Assembly: GCA_036389335.1 (NCBI GenBank)
Contig: DASVQC010000032.1
Coordinates: 27,509 to 91,508, forward strand
DNA: 64,000 nucleotides
Reading direction: 5' to 3'
From: JAIVGV01 sp036389335
GTDB lineage: Bacteria > Acidobacteriota > Blastocatellia > Pyrinomonadales > Pyrinomonadaceae
A program made the position numbers and the translations under genes. How positions within the stretch are numbered: position 1 is the stretch's first letter; each line of letters begins with the position of its first letter. This document shows, piece by piece, positions 25,572 through 33,034 of the stretch. The notes under the pieces are model-generated. The model ran no database searches. It saw nothing but the letters and a program-made list of their open reading frames with translations, and was not told where the DNA came from.

Positions 25572-26303
25572 ATGAAAAGAAATCTCGTCCTCACTCTGGC
25601 TCTGGTTTTCGGGACGAACTGTTCGAGTCGTTCGGCTTCGCGGGTTAACAAGATTACGAAGGAGAATCGGGACGCGGTACAAGCGGCGGCGAGCGCGACG
25701 CCTACGCCCGCGGAGAAGGTGAGCGAATTTTCGGGGGGTACTAAAAAGACTAAAGACGTGCCCCCTGAATTCAGCGGGATCGATTTCAGGAACCACACGT
25801 ATCCGATCTCTTCCACGCGGGACTGGAGGAACAGCCGAACCACCCTGATAGACGGGAGCTACGAACATGCGGATCGGAAAGAAGCCAGTTTCGGCACGTT
25901 GGACTTCAAAGACGTCGAATACGAAGATGTAGACGGCGACGGGAAGAAGGAGGCGATTGTCCAACTCGTCCAAGTTGAGTGCGGCGCGTCGTGTGACGGC
26001 GGAGCTATTCTGTTTTACTTCTACGCGATTCAACGAGGTAAGCTGACCCTGTTACGGCGTATCAGCACGGGCAGCCTCGCTTACGGCTGCGGGCTCAAGT
26101 CCTTCACTCCCGGCAAGGGGACGTTGACCTTCGAAGTGTTCAGGGAGTGCTCTTACAGTGGCGGCGCGTTCGACAGTAAACAACAGCTCGGTAAGTTCGA
26201 GGCACACGAGTTCACGCGCTTCACGTTCGATGTCGCCCGGGGAAGATTCGCGCTGAAAAAGAGAGAAGTGCTCCCCAACCCTTCGGGTGAGGTTCTACAC
26301 TGA
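25572..26303 (+). CDS. Exported protein of unknown function with VDGDGKKEA motif
   Basis: This 243-residue protein begins with a signal sequence (MKRNLVLTLALVFGTNCSS). The Cys at 17 could be lipidated, but the preceding GTN is a poor lipobox. The mature region is low-complexity to about residue 65. It then contains YEDVDGDGKKEAIVQL near residue 120, a calcium-loop or FG-GAP-like motif common in secreted beta-propeller repeats. Two Cys pairs (CGASC and C...C later) suggest disulphides. Base composition is clearly lower in GC than asnS and the following LOG gene, as in several other secreted hypotheticals here. Family not recognised. Confidence 0.7.
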   Translation: MKRNLVLTLALVFGTNCSSRSASRVNKITKENRDAVQAAASATPTPAEKVSEFSGGTKKTKDVPPEFSGIDFRNHTYPISSTRDWRNSRTTLIDGSYEHADRKEASFGTLDFKDVEYEDVDGDGKKEAIVQLVQVECGASCDGGAILFYFYAIQRGKLTLLRRISTGSLAYGCGLKSFTPGKGTLTFEVFRECSYSGGAFDSKQQLGKFEAHEFTRFTFDVARGRFALKKREVLPNPSGEVLH

Positions 26304-26321
26304 GCACGGTTAAGTGTAGCG

Positions 26322-26876
26322 ATGAGTGACGGGAAGAAAGAGCAGATCGTTACTATCTTCGGGGGCGCGAAGTGCGCCGAAGGCTCCGCCGAGTACGCGC
26401 AGGCGCGGCGCGCGGGCGAACTCCTCGCCGCGGGCGGGTTCACGATCTGCACGGGCGGCTATCTGGGCGTGATGGAGGCGGCGAGCCGGGGGGCGAGGGA
26501 GCGGGGCGGGCGCGTGCTCGGCATCGTGATGAACCAGTTCAAGGGCGAGCCGAACCGCTACCTGACGGACAAGGTCGCGTCGGCGCATTTTTACGAGCGG
26601 CTGCAACACCTGATCACGCGCTCGGTCGGCTTCATCGCCGTCCGCGGCGGGATGGGCACGGTGACGGAGTTGTCGCTCGTGTGGAACAAGATTCAGACTC
26701 GCGTCATCGAGCCGCGACCGCTGGTGCTGATGGGCGACTGCTGGCCCCCGGTCGTCGCCTGCTGGCGCGAGCACCTCGCCGTCAGCGAGGCGGACGTTTC
26801 GCTGCTCGACTTCGCGGCGACGCCCGAGGAGGCCGTCGCCATCATCACGGAAAAATCGAAAGGGGTCGTCATATGA
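26322..26876 (+). CDS. LOG/lysine-decarboxylase-like Rossmann protein
   Basis: This 184-residue protein is of the TIGR00725/LOG superfamily. It has IFGGAKCAEGS near the N-terminus, TGGYLGVMEAASRGA near residue 45 and RGGMGTVTELSLVW near 105, which replaces the usual PGGxGTxxE. The conserved Arg and Glu needed by LOG phosphoribohydrolases (cytokinin or nucleotide-monophosphate hydrolysis) are present, but the initial Pro is Arg. Its TGA overlaps the ATG of the AIM24 gene (ATGA), so both are co-translated. Enzymatic substrate unknown. Confidence 0.82.
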   Translation: MSDGKKEQIVTIFGGAKCAEGSAEYAQARRAGELLAAGGFTICTGGYLGVMEAASRGARERGGRVLGIVMNQFKGEPNRYLTDKVASAHFYERLQHLITRSVGFIAVRGGMGTVTELSLVWNKIQTRVIEPRPLVLMGDCWPPVVACWREHLAVSEADVSLLDFAATPEEAVAIITEKSKGVVI

Positions 26877-27853
26877 ATTGCCCTAATTGCAACGCGCCGC
26901 TTTTGCCGAACGCGCAGTTCTGCGGCGCGTGCGGGACGAAACTGTCGGCGCAGGCGGGCGCGCCAGCCGGGGGCGGCCAGCCCGCGGGCGGGGCCTCGGA
27001 TTACACTTCGGGCGGCGTCGCGGGCTACGCCGCGGGCGGCCCGACGGGTTACGCGCAGGGCGGCGCGCAGAATTATTCGTCGGGCGGCGCGGCGGGGCGC
27101 GGCATACACATCGACGAGGACGCGCGCGGCACGGGGCGCGGCTACAGCTACGAAATCCTGCACCAGCCCGCGTTCGCGTTAGCCGTCGTGCAGTTGCAGG
27201 CCGAGCAGTCGATCATGGCCGAGTCGGGCGCGATGGTCTCGATGAGCGCGAACGTCGAGTTGCAGTCGCAGATGAAGGGCGGGCTGCTCGGCGCTTTGAA
27301 GCGCACGGTCGGGGGCGAGTCGGCGTTCGTCTCGACGTTCACGGCGCGCGGCGCGGCGGGCGAGGTCAGCTTCGCGCCGGGCGGCCCCGGCGACATCGCC
27401 GCCATCGAGATGGCGAATCAGACCTTCTTCGTCCAGTCGAGCTCTTACCTCGCGGGCGACGCCGGGTTAGTCGTCGATACGCGGTGGGGCGGCGCGAAAT
27501 CTTTCTTCGGCGGCGAGGGGCTGTTCGTGTTGCAGGTGACGGGGACGGGGCTCCTCCTCGTCTCGTCCTTCGGCGCGATCCACCGCAAGCGTCTTCAGGC
27601 GGGCGAGCGCTACGTCGTCGACACCGGGCACCTCGTCGCGTGGGAGGGGACGACGCAGTACACTCTGCGTAAGGCGGCTGCCGGCTTCTTCCGCAGCATG
27701 GTGAGCGGCGAGGGCGTGGTCGCGGAGTTCACGGGGCCGGGGGAGATTCTGATCCAGACGCGCAACCTCGCCGCCTTCGCCGGGCTGTTGAAGCCCTTCT
27801 TCCCCACGCAGTCGGGCGGCGGCAGCGGCTTCAACATCAACCTCGGCAGTTGA
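26873..27853 (+). CDS. Zinc-ribbon plus AIM24-family protein
   Basis: The ATG at 26873 overlaps the LOG stop codon. The 326-residue protein begins with a zinc ribbon (CPNC at 3-6, CGAC at 17-20). A Gly-rich low-complexity stretch (about 25-75) follows, with repeats such as YTSGGVAGYAAGGPTGY. The AIM24/TIGR00266 domain (about 95-315) contains LQAEQSIMAESGAMVSMS, GGLLGALKRTVGGES and GTGLLLVSSFGAI. AIM24 is a mitochondrial inner-membrane biogenesis factor in yeast; bacterial members have no settled function. The Tyr/Gly spacer is unusual for a soluble protein and may be a flexible or phase-separating linker (inference). Confidence 0.88.
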   Translation: MNCPNCNAPLLPNAQFCGACGTKLSAQAGAPAGGGQPAGGASDYTSGGVAGYAAGGPTGYAQGGAQNYSSGGAAGRGIHIDEDARGTGRGYSYEILHQPAFALAVVQLQAEQSIMAESGAMVSMSANVELQSQMKGGLLGALKRTVGGESAFVSTFTARGAAGEVSFAPGGPGDIAAIEMANQTFFVQSSSYLAGDAGLVVDTRWGGAKSFFGGEGLFVLQVTGTGLLLVSSFGAIHRKRLQAGERYVVDTGHLVAWEGTTQYTLRKAAAGFFRSMVSGEGVVAEFTGPGEILIQTRNLAAFAGLLKPFFPTQSGGGSGFNINLGS

Positions 27854-27878
27854 TCTGGCGCGCGCGAAGGGACGTATA

Positions 27879-28844
27879 GTGACGACTCTGATCGAGCAGC
27901 CTAAGGGTTCGGTGACGAGCCGCCTGCCGGGCGAGGGGCGGCGCGTGAGCGTGCTCGGCGCGCCGCTCGGCTTCGGGGCGGGCACCGCCGGGGTCGATCT
28001 CGGCCCCGCGGCGATGCGCGTCGCGCGCCTGACGCTGCGCATCGCGCAGCTCGGCTACGAGGTGCGCGACATGGGCGATCTGCGCTTCGAGCCCCCGCGG
28101 CAGGCCGCGCAGCCGCAGGACAAGGCGAAGTATCTGGCCGAGATCGCCGCGGGCTGCGAGACGATCGCGGCGGAGGTCGAGAAGATACTGCGCGCGGGCG
28201 AGTTTCCCGTCGTGCTCGGCGGCGACCACTCGATCGCGGCGGGGTCTGTGGCGGGCGTCGCCAAAGTCGCGCGCGAGCGCGGCGGGCAGATCGGCCTCGT
28301 CTGGTTCGACGCGCACGCCGACATGAACACGCCGGAGACGACCATGTCGGGCAACGTCCACGGGATGCCGCTCGCCGCGCTGCTGGGCTACGGCGCGCGC
28401 GAGCTGACGCACGTCGCGGGCTTCGCGCCCAAACTCGATCCGCGCTACTGCGCGCACGTGGGCGCGCGCGACCTCGATCCGGCGGAGCGCGAGCTGATCC
28501 GCCGCCTCGGCATGCGCTTCTTCACGATGCGCGAGATCGACGAGCGCGGGATGAGCGCGGTGATGGACGAGGCCCTCGGCGTCGCGCGCCTCGCGCCGGG
28601 CGGCTACCACGTGACGCTCGACGTGGACGCGCTCGACCCCGGCGACGCGCCCGGCTCGGGCACGGTCGTGCGCGGCGGGCTCACCTACCGCGAGGCGCAC
28701 CTCGCGATGGAGAAGATCGCGGAGGCGGGCGGCATGATCGCGCTCGAAGTCGTCGAGATCAACACCGCGCTCGACGTCAACAACCGCACCTCCGAACTCG
28801 GCGTCGAGCTGATCCTCTCCGCGCTCGGCAAGACGATTTTATAA
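27879..28844 (+). CDS. rocF: Arginase
   Basis: This 321-residue ureohydrolase starts at a GTG. Its manganese ligands are all visible: GGDHSIAAG, WFDAHADMNTPE and DVDALDPGDAPG. The family C-terminus is present in ALEVVEINTALD. It hydrolyses arginine to ornithine and urea. SGNVHGMPLA and the DPGDAPGSGT form favour arginase over agmatinase, with formimidoylglutamase a less likely option. It is the last gene before a strong heptad hairpin. No urease or ornithine pathway gene lies nearby, so its physiological role (nitrogen release or arginine breakdown) cannot be read from context. Confidence 0.93.
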   Translation: MTTLIEQPKGSVTSRLPGEGRRVSVLGAPLGFGAGTAGVDLGPAAMRVARLTLRIAQLGYEVRDMGDLRFEPPRQAAQPQDKAKYLAEIAAGCETIAAEVEKILRAGEFPVVLGGDHSIAAGSVAGVAKVARERGGQIGLVWFDAHADMNTPETTMSGNVHGMPLAALLGYGARELTHVAGFAPKLDPRYCAHVGARDLDPAERELIRRLGMRFFTMREIDERGMSAVMDEALGVARLAPGGYHVTLDVDALDPGDAPGSGTVVRGGLTYREAHLAMEKIAEAGGMIALEVVEINTALDVNNRTSELGVELILSALGKTIL

Positions 28845-28845
28845 G

Positions 28846-28940
28846 TGACAGGTGGCGGGTGATGGGTGACAGGTGACGGGTGACAAGTAAGAACAAGTTT
28901 TTGATTTACTTGTCACCCGTCACCTGTCACCTGTCACGGC
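28846..28940. repeat. Heptad-unit hairpin repeat (GTGACAG family) downstream of arginase
   Basis: The left arm 28846-28881 is five or six degenerate GGTGACA units. The right arm 28911-28939 is their complement. The loop contains AAGTTTTTGATT, so a transcript would fold and could pause. The Ddl ribosome site TAAGGAG begins directly after the right arm. Confidence 0.92.
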
Positions 28941-28952
28941 TTTAAGGAGTTT

Positions 28953-30089
28953 GTGTTGGCGAACAAGATCAGGGTCGGCGTCATCTTCGGGGGTCGTTCG
29001 GGCGAGCACGAGGTCTCGGTGCGTTCGGCGCGCTCGGTGATCGACGCCGTCGACCGAGAGAGGTACGAGATCATCCCCGTCGCGATCTCGAAGGAGGGGC
29101 GGTGGCTCTCGCCCGCGGCGTCGGTCGCGCTGCTGCCCGCCGAGACCGGGCGTCAGGTGTCTACGAAAATCGGCGGGCGGCGCGAGTCTCTGACCATCGT
29201 CGGCGATCCTTCGCGCGAGGGGCTGGTCGCGCTCGACGGGGGCGGCGAGAGGTCTGCTTCGTTGCCTTTCGACGTGATCTTCCCCGTGCTGCACGGGACT
29301 TACGGCGAGGACGGGACGATTCAGGGGCTCTTGGAGATGGCGGGCGTGCCTTACGTCGGCTGCGGCGTGCTGGCGTCGGCGACGGGGATGGACAAGGTCA
29401 CGATGAAGGCCCTGTTCGAGCGCGCGGGGCTGCCCGTCTGCCGCTACACGTGGCTGCTGCGGTCGGAGTGGGAGGGCGGGCGCGAGGCGGCGGCGCGCCG
29501 GGTGGCGCGCGAGATCGGCTACCCGTGCTTCGTCAAGCCCGCGAACCTCGGCTCGTCCGTGGGCGTCTCGAAGGCGACGGATCGCAGGTCGCTCGAAGCG
29601 GCCATCGACACGGCGGCGCGCTTCGACCGAAAGATCATCGTCGAAGAGGGCCTGGACGCGCGCGAGATCGAGTGCGCCGTTCTGGGCAACGAAGACCCGC
29701 GGGCGAGCCTGCCCGGCGAGTACGTCGTCCACGACGCGCGCGGCGCGTTCCTCGACTACACGGAGAAGTACAGCGACACGGGCCACGTCGAGTTCGTCAC
29801 GCCCGCGCCGCTCAACAAGGCGCTGACGCGCAGGGTTCAAGCCATCGCGGTCGAGGCGTTCAAGGCGCTCGACTGTTCGGGCCTCTCGCGCGTCGATTTC
29901 TTCCTGCGGCGCGACACCAAGGAGCTGCTCGTCAACGAGCTGAACACCTGCCCCGGCCTGACGGACGTTTCCGGCTACCCCAAAATGTGGCAGGCGTCGG
30001 GGCTCGACTTCTCGCAGGTCATCGACCGCCTCATCGAACTCGCCCTCGCGCGCCACCGCGACAAGTCGCGCAACCAGACGAGCATTTGA
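28953..30089 (+). CDS. ddl: D-alanine--D-alanine ligase
   Basis: This 378-residue ATP-grasp ligase makes D-Ala-D-Ala for peptidoglycan. It starts at a GTG (28953) preceded by TAAGGAG. Motifs are FGGRSGEHEVSVRSARSV near the N-terminus, HGTYGEDGTIQGLLEMAG, VKPANLGSSVGVSKA, EEGLDAREIECAVLG and NELNTCPGL near the C-terminus. The NELNTxPG metal site and the serine in the SVGVSK loop are intact. The omega-loop sequence EYVVHDARGAFLDYTEKY is Tyr-containing, consistent with a D-Ala rather than D-Lac ligase. It is isolated between two heptad repeats, not in a mur cluster. Confidence 0.95.
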   Translation: MLANKIRVGVIFGGRSGEHEVSVRSARSVIDAVDRERYEIIPVAISKEGRWLSPAASVALLPAETGRQVSTKIGGRRESLTIVGDPSREGLVALDGGGERSASLPFDVIFPVLHGTYGEDGTIQGLLEMAGVPYVGCGVLASATGMDKVTMKALFERAGLPVCRYTWLLRSEWEGGREAAARRVAREIGYPCFVKPANLGSSVGVSKATDRRSLEAAIDTAARFDRKIIVEEGLDAREIECAVLGNEDPRASLPGEYVVHDARGAFLDYTEKYSDTGHVEFVTPAPLNKALTRRVQAIAVEAFKALDCSGLSRVDFFLRRDTKELLVNELNTCPGLTDVSGYPKMWQASGLDFSQVIDRLIELALARHRDKSRNQTSI

Positions 30090-30093
30090 AAGC

Positions 30094-30293
30094 CGTGACG
30101 GGTGACAGGTGACAGGTGACAAGAAAGTGATGGGTGATGAGTGATGCGTGATGAGTGATAGGTGATGAGCAACAAGCCTCTACTCATCATTCATCACCCG
30201 TTACCCGTCACCCGTCACATCTTCCCCGTCACCTGTCACGGTTCACCGTTCACGGCTTTCCCTTGTCACCCGTCACGGTTCACGGTTCACTGT
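30094..30293. repeat. Nested heptad hairpins between ddl and a convergent membrane gene
   Basis: Outer GTGACAG-type units (30094-30120 and the complementary CACCTGT/CACCCGT units at about 30200-30293) enclose GTGATGA-type units (30127-30170) with complement CATCATT/CATCACC (30183-30199). A second GTTCACG series is appended at the right. The TGA stop of the minus-strand gene at 30280 lies within it. Confidence 0.88.
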
Positions 30294-30990
30294 CTTTCGG
30301 CATCTCCTCGCCGTTCCACTCGTACTGCGCGGCGACGATGAGGGGGAGGAGCCGCTTGTAGAAGCGGACGGAGTAGAGGAGGTAGGCGGCGGCGCAGAGC
30401 GACTGGGCGAGGCCGAGCGCGACGTGGAGGTCGCGCCCGATGAAGAGCTGGGGCGAGCGCCGGATGAGGAGCGCGGCGGCGGCGCTGAAGGCGACGGCGG
30501 TCGGCATGAGCAGCCGGACGTTGAGAAGCTGCTCGCGCTCGACCTCGTGCAAGAGGCGTTTGGCGCCCGGCAGGTTGTACTCGGCGAGGCGGCGGCGGAT
30601 CATCCCGAGATCGAGCGCGAAGAGGAGCCAGATGCTCGCGCCGTAGGCGGCGGTGAGGGCGAACCAGCGCTGCGGGGCGGCGAGCTGCGAGAAGAGCACG
30701 CACTCGACGAGCGTGCTCGCGACGTAGAGGAAGTTGTGGCCCACTTCGAGGGGCCAGCGGATGACCGTGAAGGTGTGGAGCAGCGAGCGCGACCAGAACA
30801 GGAGGATGACGACGAGGCCGGAGAAGACGTAAGGGGCGAAGCGCAGGTCGAGCTCGGTCGCGACGGCGACGCTCGGCGGGACGAGGACGGAGAGGGCGAC
30901 GCCCTGCACGATGCTGACGAGCGTCAGCTCGACGGTCATCACGAGCGAGTCGAGTTCCTTGACGGTGAAGCTCTGCTCTTTGATCTTCAC
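30280..30990 (-). CDS. Polytopic membrane protein of unknown function
   Basis: This 236-residue protein has about six predicted helices: residues 20-40, 52-70, 85-105, 112-130, 170-185 and 197-215. A cytoplasmic-looking basic loop (MIRRRLAEYNLPGAKRLLHEVERE) lies in the middle. I do not recognise a family. The C-terminal stop is supplied by the neighbouring heptad repeat, leaving a polar tail. It lies 78 bases downstream of the Lys/Ala-tail protein on the same strand and could be co-transcribed with it. Confidence 0.72.
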   Translation of the reverse strand: MKIKEQSFTVKELDSLVMTVELTLVSIVQGVALSVLVPPSVAVATELDLRFAPYVFSGLVVILLFWSRSLLHTFTVIRWPLEVGHNFLYVASTLVECVLFSQLAAPQRWFALTAAYGASIWLLFALDLGMIRRRLAEYNLPGAKRLLHEVEREQLLNVRLLMPTAVAFSAAAALLIRRSPQLFIGRDLHVALGLAQSLCAAAYLLYSVRFYKRLLPLIVAAQYEWNGEEMPKDSEP

Positions 30991-31068
30991 GGGGCAGCGT
31001 CCTTCAGCCGCGCGAGGTGGGCGTGTCGAGAGAATGTGCGTGCGCGCGGCGAAGCGGCCCGCGCCGCC

Positions 31069-32175
31069 TCAGGCGTAATGCGCGTAGACGGTCTTCACCT
31101 GGTCGAGGAAGTCGCGGCGGTCGAGAAAGTAGTGGAGCTTGACGGCCTCGTCGCCGCCGGTGAGCAGCTCGATCAGTTTTTCCAGCACGTCGAACTGATC
31201 GCGCTCGGCGACGCCGCGCGCGTCGAGGTAGCCGGTCTGCCGCAGACGCCGCACCAGCTCTTGCAGCGTCAGGCGGCCTTCGAGCGTGACGCCGCCGTGG
31301 GCGTGCGCGCGGCTGACGAGGTACTGCACGAGCAGCGCGTCGCCGTAGAGGGCGGGCGAGAGGAAGAGGCGCGCGCCGTCGCGCTCCCACCCCTCCGCCA
31401 GACGCTGCGAGCGGCGCACGGAGCGCAGGCCCGCGAAGACCCCCGCCCAGTCGGTCGCGGGCTCGGCGCGTTCGAGGTAGGCGCGCGTCGCTTCGAGGAG
31501 CCAGCCCTCTTCGGCGAAGTCGAGGCGGCGACCGAGGGCGTCGAGCCACCGGAAGAAGACGGCGCGGCGCGTGGACTTCTCGTCGGAGATTTGAAATTGA
31601 TCGTCGGCCTTCGGGAGCGACTTGACGAGGGCGCGCCGCGGGCCGTCGGTGAGCTTCGAGCCCTCGACGCGGTGGAGCGTGAAGCGCGCGTGCCAGCGCT
31701 TGGCGGCGTCGCAGTGCGGGCAGCGCGGGTGCTTCTCGTCGCTGTCGAAGTAGGGGCGCGCGGGCGCGTCGGCGGTCAACTCCTGCGGCGAGGGCGCGTG
31801 ACGTTTGATCTCGGAGTAGGCGGTGCGGGGCGCGAGCCCGAGCTGCCCGGTGAAGAGATCGAAGATGCAGGCGAGGCAGACGAGCCGCGTGTGGGTGACG
31901 AGCGCGCCCGCGGGGAACCCGCCGAGATCGATCTCCCGGCCCTTCGCCGCCGCCGCCTCCGGCTTCTTCGCCGCGGCCCCGGCCTTCTTCGGCGCGGGCG
32001 CGCTCTTCTTCGGCGCGGATGCGCTCTTCTTCGGCGCGGGCGCGGGTTTCTTCGGCGTCGCGCCGCGCTTCTTCGCGGGGGCCGCGGACTTCTTCGCGGG
32101 GGCCACACTCTTCTTCGGCGCGGTCGCGCCCTTCTTGCCCCCGCTCGTGTTACGTTTCTTACTCGCAGTCGCCAT
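31069..32175 (-). CDS. Orphan protein with histone-H1-like Lys/Ala/Pro N-terminal tail
   Basis: This 368-residue protein has a tail (residues 1-80) made of about twelve imperfect APKKS/APAKK repeats, like the DNA-binding tails of histone H1 and of some bacterial HU-like proteins. The remaining 285 residues look globular and contain a single CPHC (near 150), LVCLACIFDLF near 97 and long helices towards the end. No family recognised. The tail predicts binding to DNA or RNA; the body could be an enzyme or adaptor. Start is the ATG at 32175, divergent from tsaC. Translation of the repeated tail is very GC-rich but in frame throughout. Confidence 0.75.
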   Translation of the reverse strand: MATASKKRNTSGGKKGATAPKKSVAPAKKSAAPAKKRGATPKKPAPAPKKSASAPKKSAPAPKKAGAAAKKPEAAAAKGREIDLGGFPAGALVTHTRLVCLACIFDLFTGQLGLAPRTAYSEIKRHAPSPQELTADAPARPYFDSDEKHPRCPHCDAAKRWHARFTLHRVEGSKLTDGPRRALVKSLPKADDQFQISDEKSTRRAVFFRWLDALGRRLDFAEEGWLLEATRAYLERAEPATDWAGVFAGLRSVRRSQRLAEGWERDGARLFLSPALYGDALLVQYLVSRAHAHGGVTLEGRLTLQELVRRLRQTGYLDARGVAERDQFDVLEKLIELLTGGDEAVKLHYFLDRRDFLDQVKTVYAHYA

Positions 32176-32238
32176 GCGTGTATTCTAACTTGAGTCGGCG
32201 GCTTCACGGCAACGCGCCGCGCGTTTAAATGATCGACG

Positions 32239-32886
32239 ATGAGTGACGAGAGTCCATCCGCGCCGACGCCGATCCTCGCTGACGGCGAGGGGGCGCGCGA
32301 ACGCGCGCGCGCTCTCGTCGGGCGCGGCGGCGTCGTCGGCTTCCGCACGGACACTTTTTACGGTCTCGGCGCGAACCCGCTCGACGCGGCGGCGGTGCGC
32401 GCCGTCAACGAGCTGAAGGGGAGGGAAGGCAAGCCCGTCCTCGTCGTCGTGAGCGACGCCGAAGACGCCGCGCGCCTCGCCGGGGCGCGGACGGAAGCGT
32501 TCCGCCGGCTCGCGGCCCGGTTCTGGGCGGGCGCGCTGACGCTCGTCGCCGAAGCGCGCGCGGGCGTGCCCGAAGAGTTGACGGCAGGGACGGGCACGGT
32601 CGGAGTACGCCTCCCGGCGGACGAGGCGGTGCGCGCGTTCGTGCGCGCGTGCGGCGGCGCGCTCACGGCGACGAGCGCGAACCTCGCCGGGCGGCCTCCG
32701 GCGCGCAGCGCGCAGGAAGTTTTGTCGGCGTTCCCGCGGGGGCTCGATCTGATCGTCGACGGCGGCGCGACGCTCGCCGAAGCGCCTTCGACCGTCGTCG
32801 ACGTGACGGGCGGCGCGGCGCGGCTCATACGCGAGGGCGCGATCCCGTGGCGCGAGATCGAAGCGGCGCTCGCACGGCCCGAATGA
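32239..32886 (+). CDS. tsaC: Threonylcarbamoyl-AMP synthase (TsaC/Sua5/YrdC family)
   Basis: This 215-residue protein has the YrdC fold. It shows GFRTDTFYGLGANPLD near residue 34, KGREGKPVLVVVSD near 60, the substrate-binding RFWAGALTLV and LTATSANLAGRPP near 140. It makes threonylcarbamoyl-AMP for the universal tRNA t6A37 modification. TsaB is encoded 7.7 kb away in the same window; TsaD and TsaE are not seen. It lacks the extra Sua5 C-terminal domain. It is divergent from the orphan Lys-tail gene. Confidence 0.92.
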   Translation: MSDESPSAPTPILADGEGARERARALVGRGGVVGFRTDTFYGLGANPLDAAAVRAVNELKGREGKPVLVVVSDAEDAARLAGARTEAFRRLAARFWAGALTLVAEARAGVPEELTAGTGTVGVRLPADEAVRAFVRACGGALTATSANLAGRPPARSAQEVLSAFPRGLDLIVDGGATLAEAPSTVVDVTGGAARLIREGAIPWREIEAALARPE

Positions 32887-32921
32887 CGAGACGGCGCGCG
32901 CGTCTGAAAATAAAATAGATT

Positions 32922-32992
32922 CACCACGGAGGGCACGGGAGGGGGCGCGGAGATTTGATCTTCTCCGCGCCCCCTCCGTGCCCTCCGTGGTG
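32922..32992. repeat. CGGAGG-family hairpin repeat (copy 3)
   Basis: The arms at 32922-32953 and 32962-32992 pair over about 31 bases with almost no mismatch around an 8-base loop. It lies between the convergent tsaC and the peptide-binding protein gene and could terminate both transcripts. Confidence 0.92.
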
Positions 32993-33034
32993 TGTCCTGT
33001 TGTTTTTGACCGATCAGCTCGGAGGCTCAGACCT

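Noticed and set aside
28846..28940. matS-like or CRISPR-like array in GTGACAG repeats
   Set aside because: GTGAC and GTCAC words resemble matS, but copies follow 7-base periodicity with inverted arms, no spacer sequences and no cas genes.
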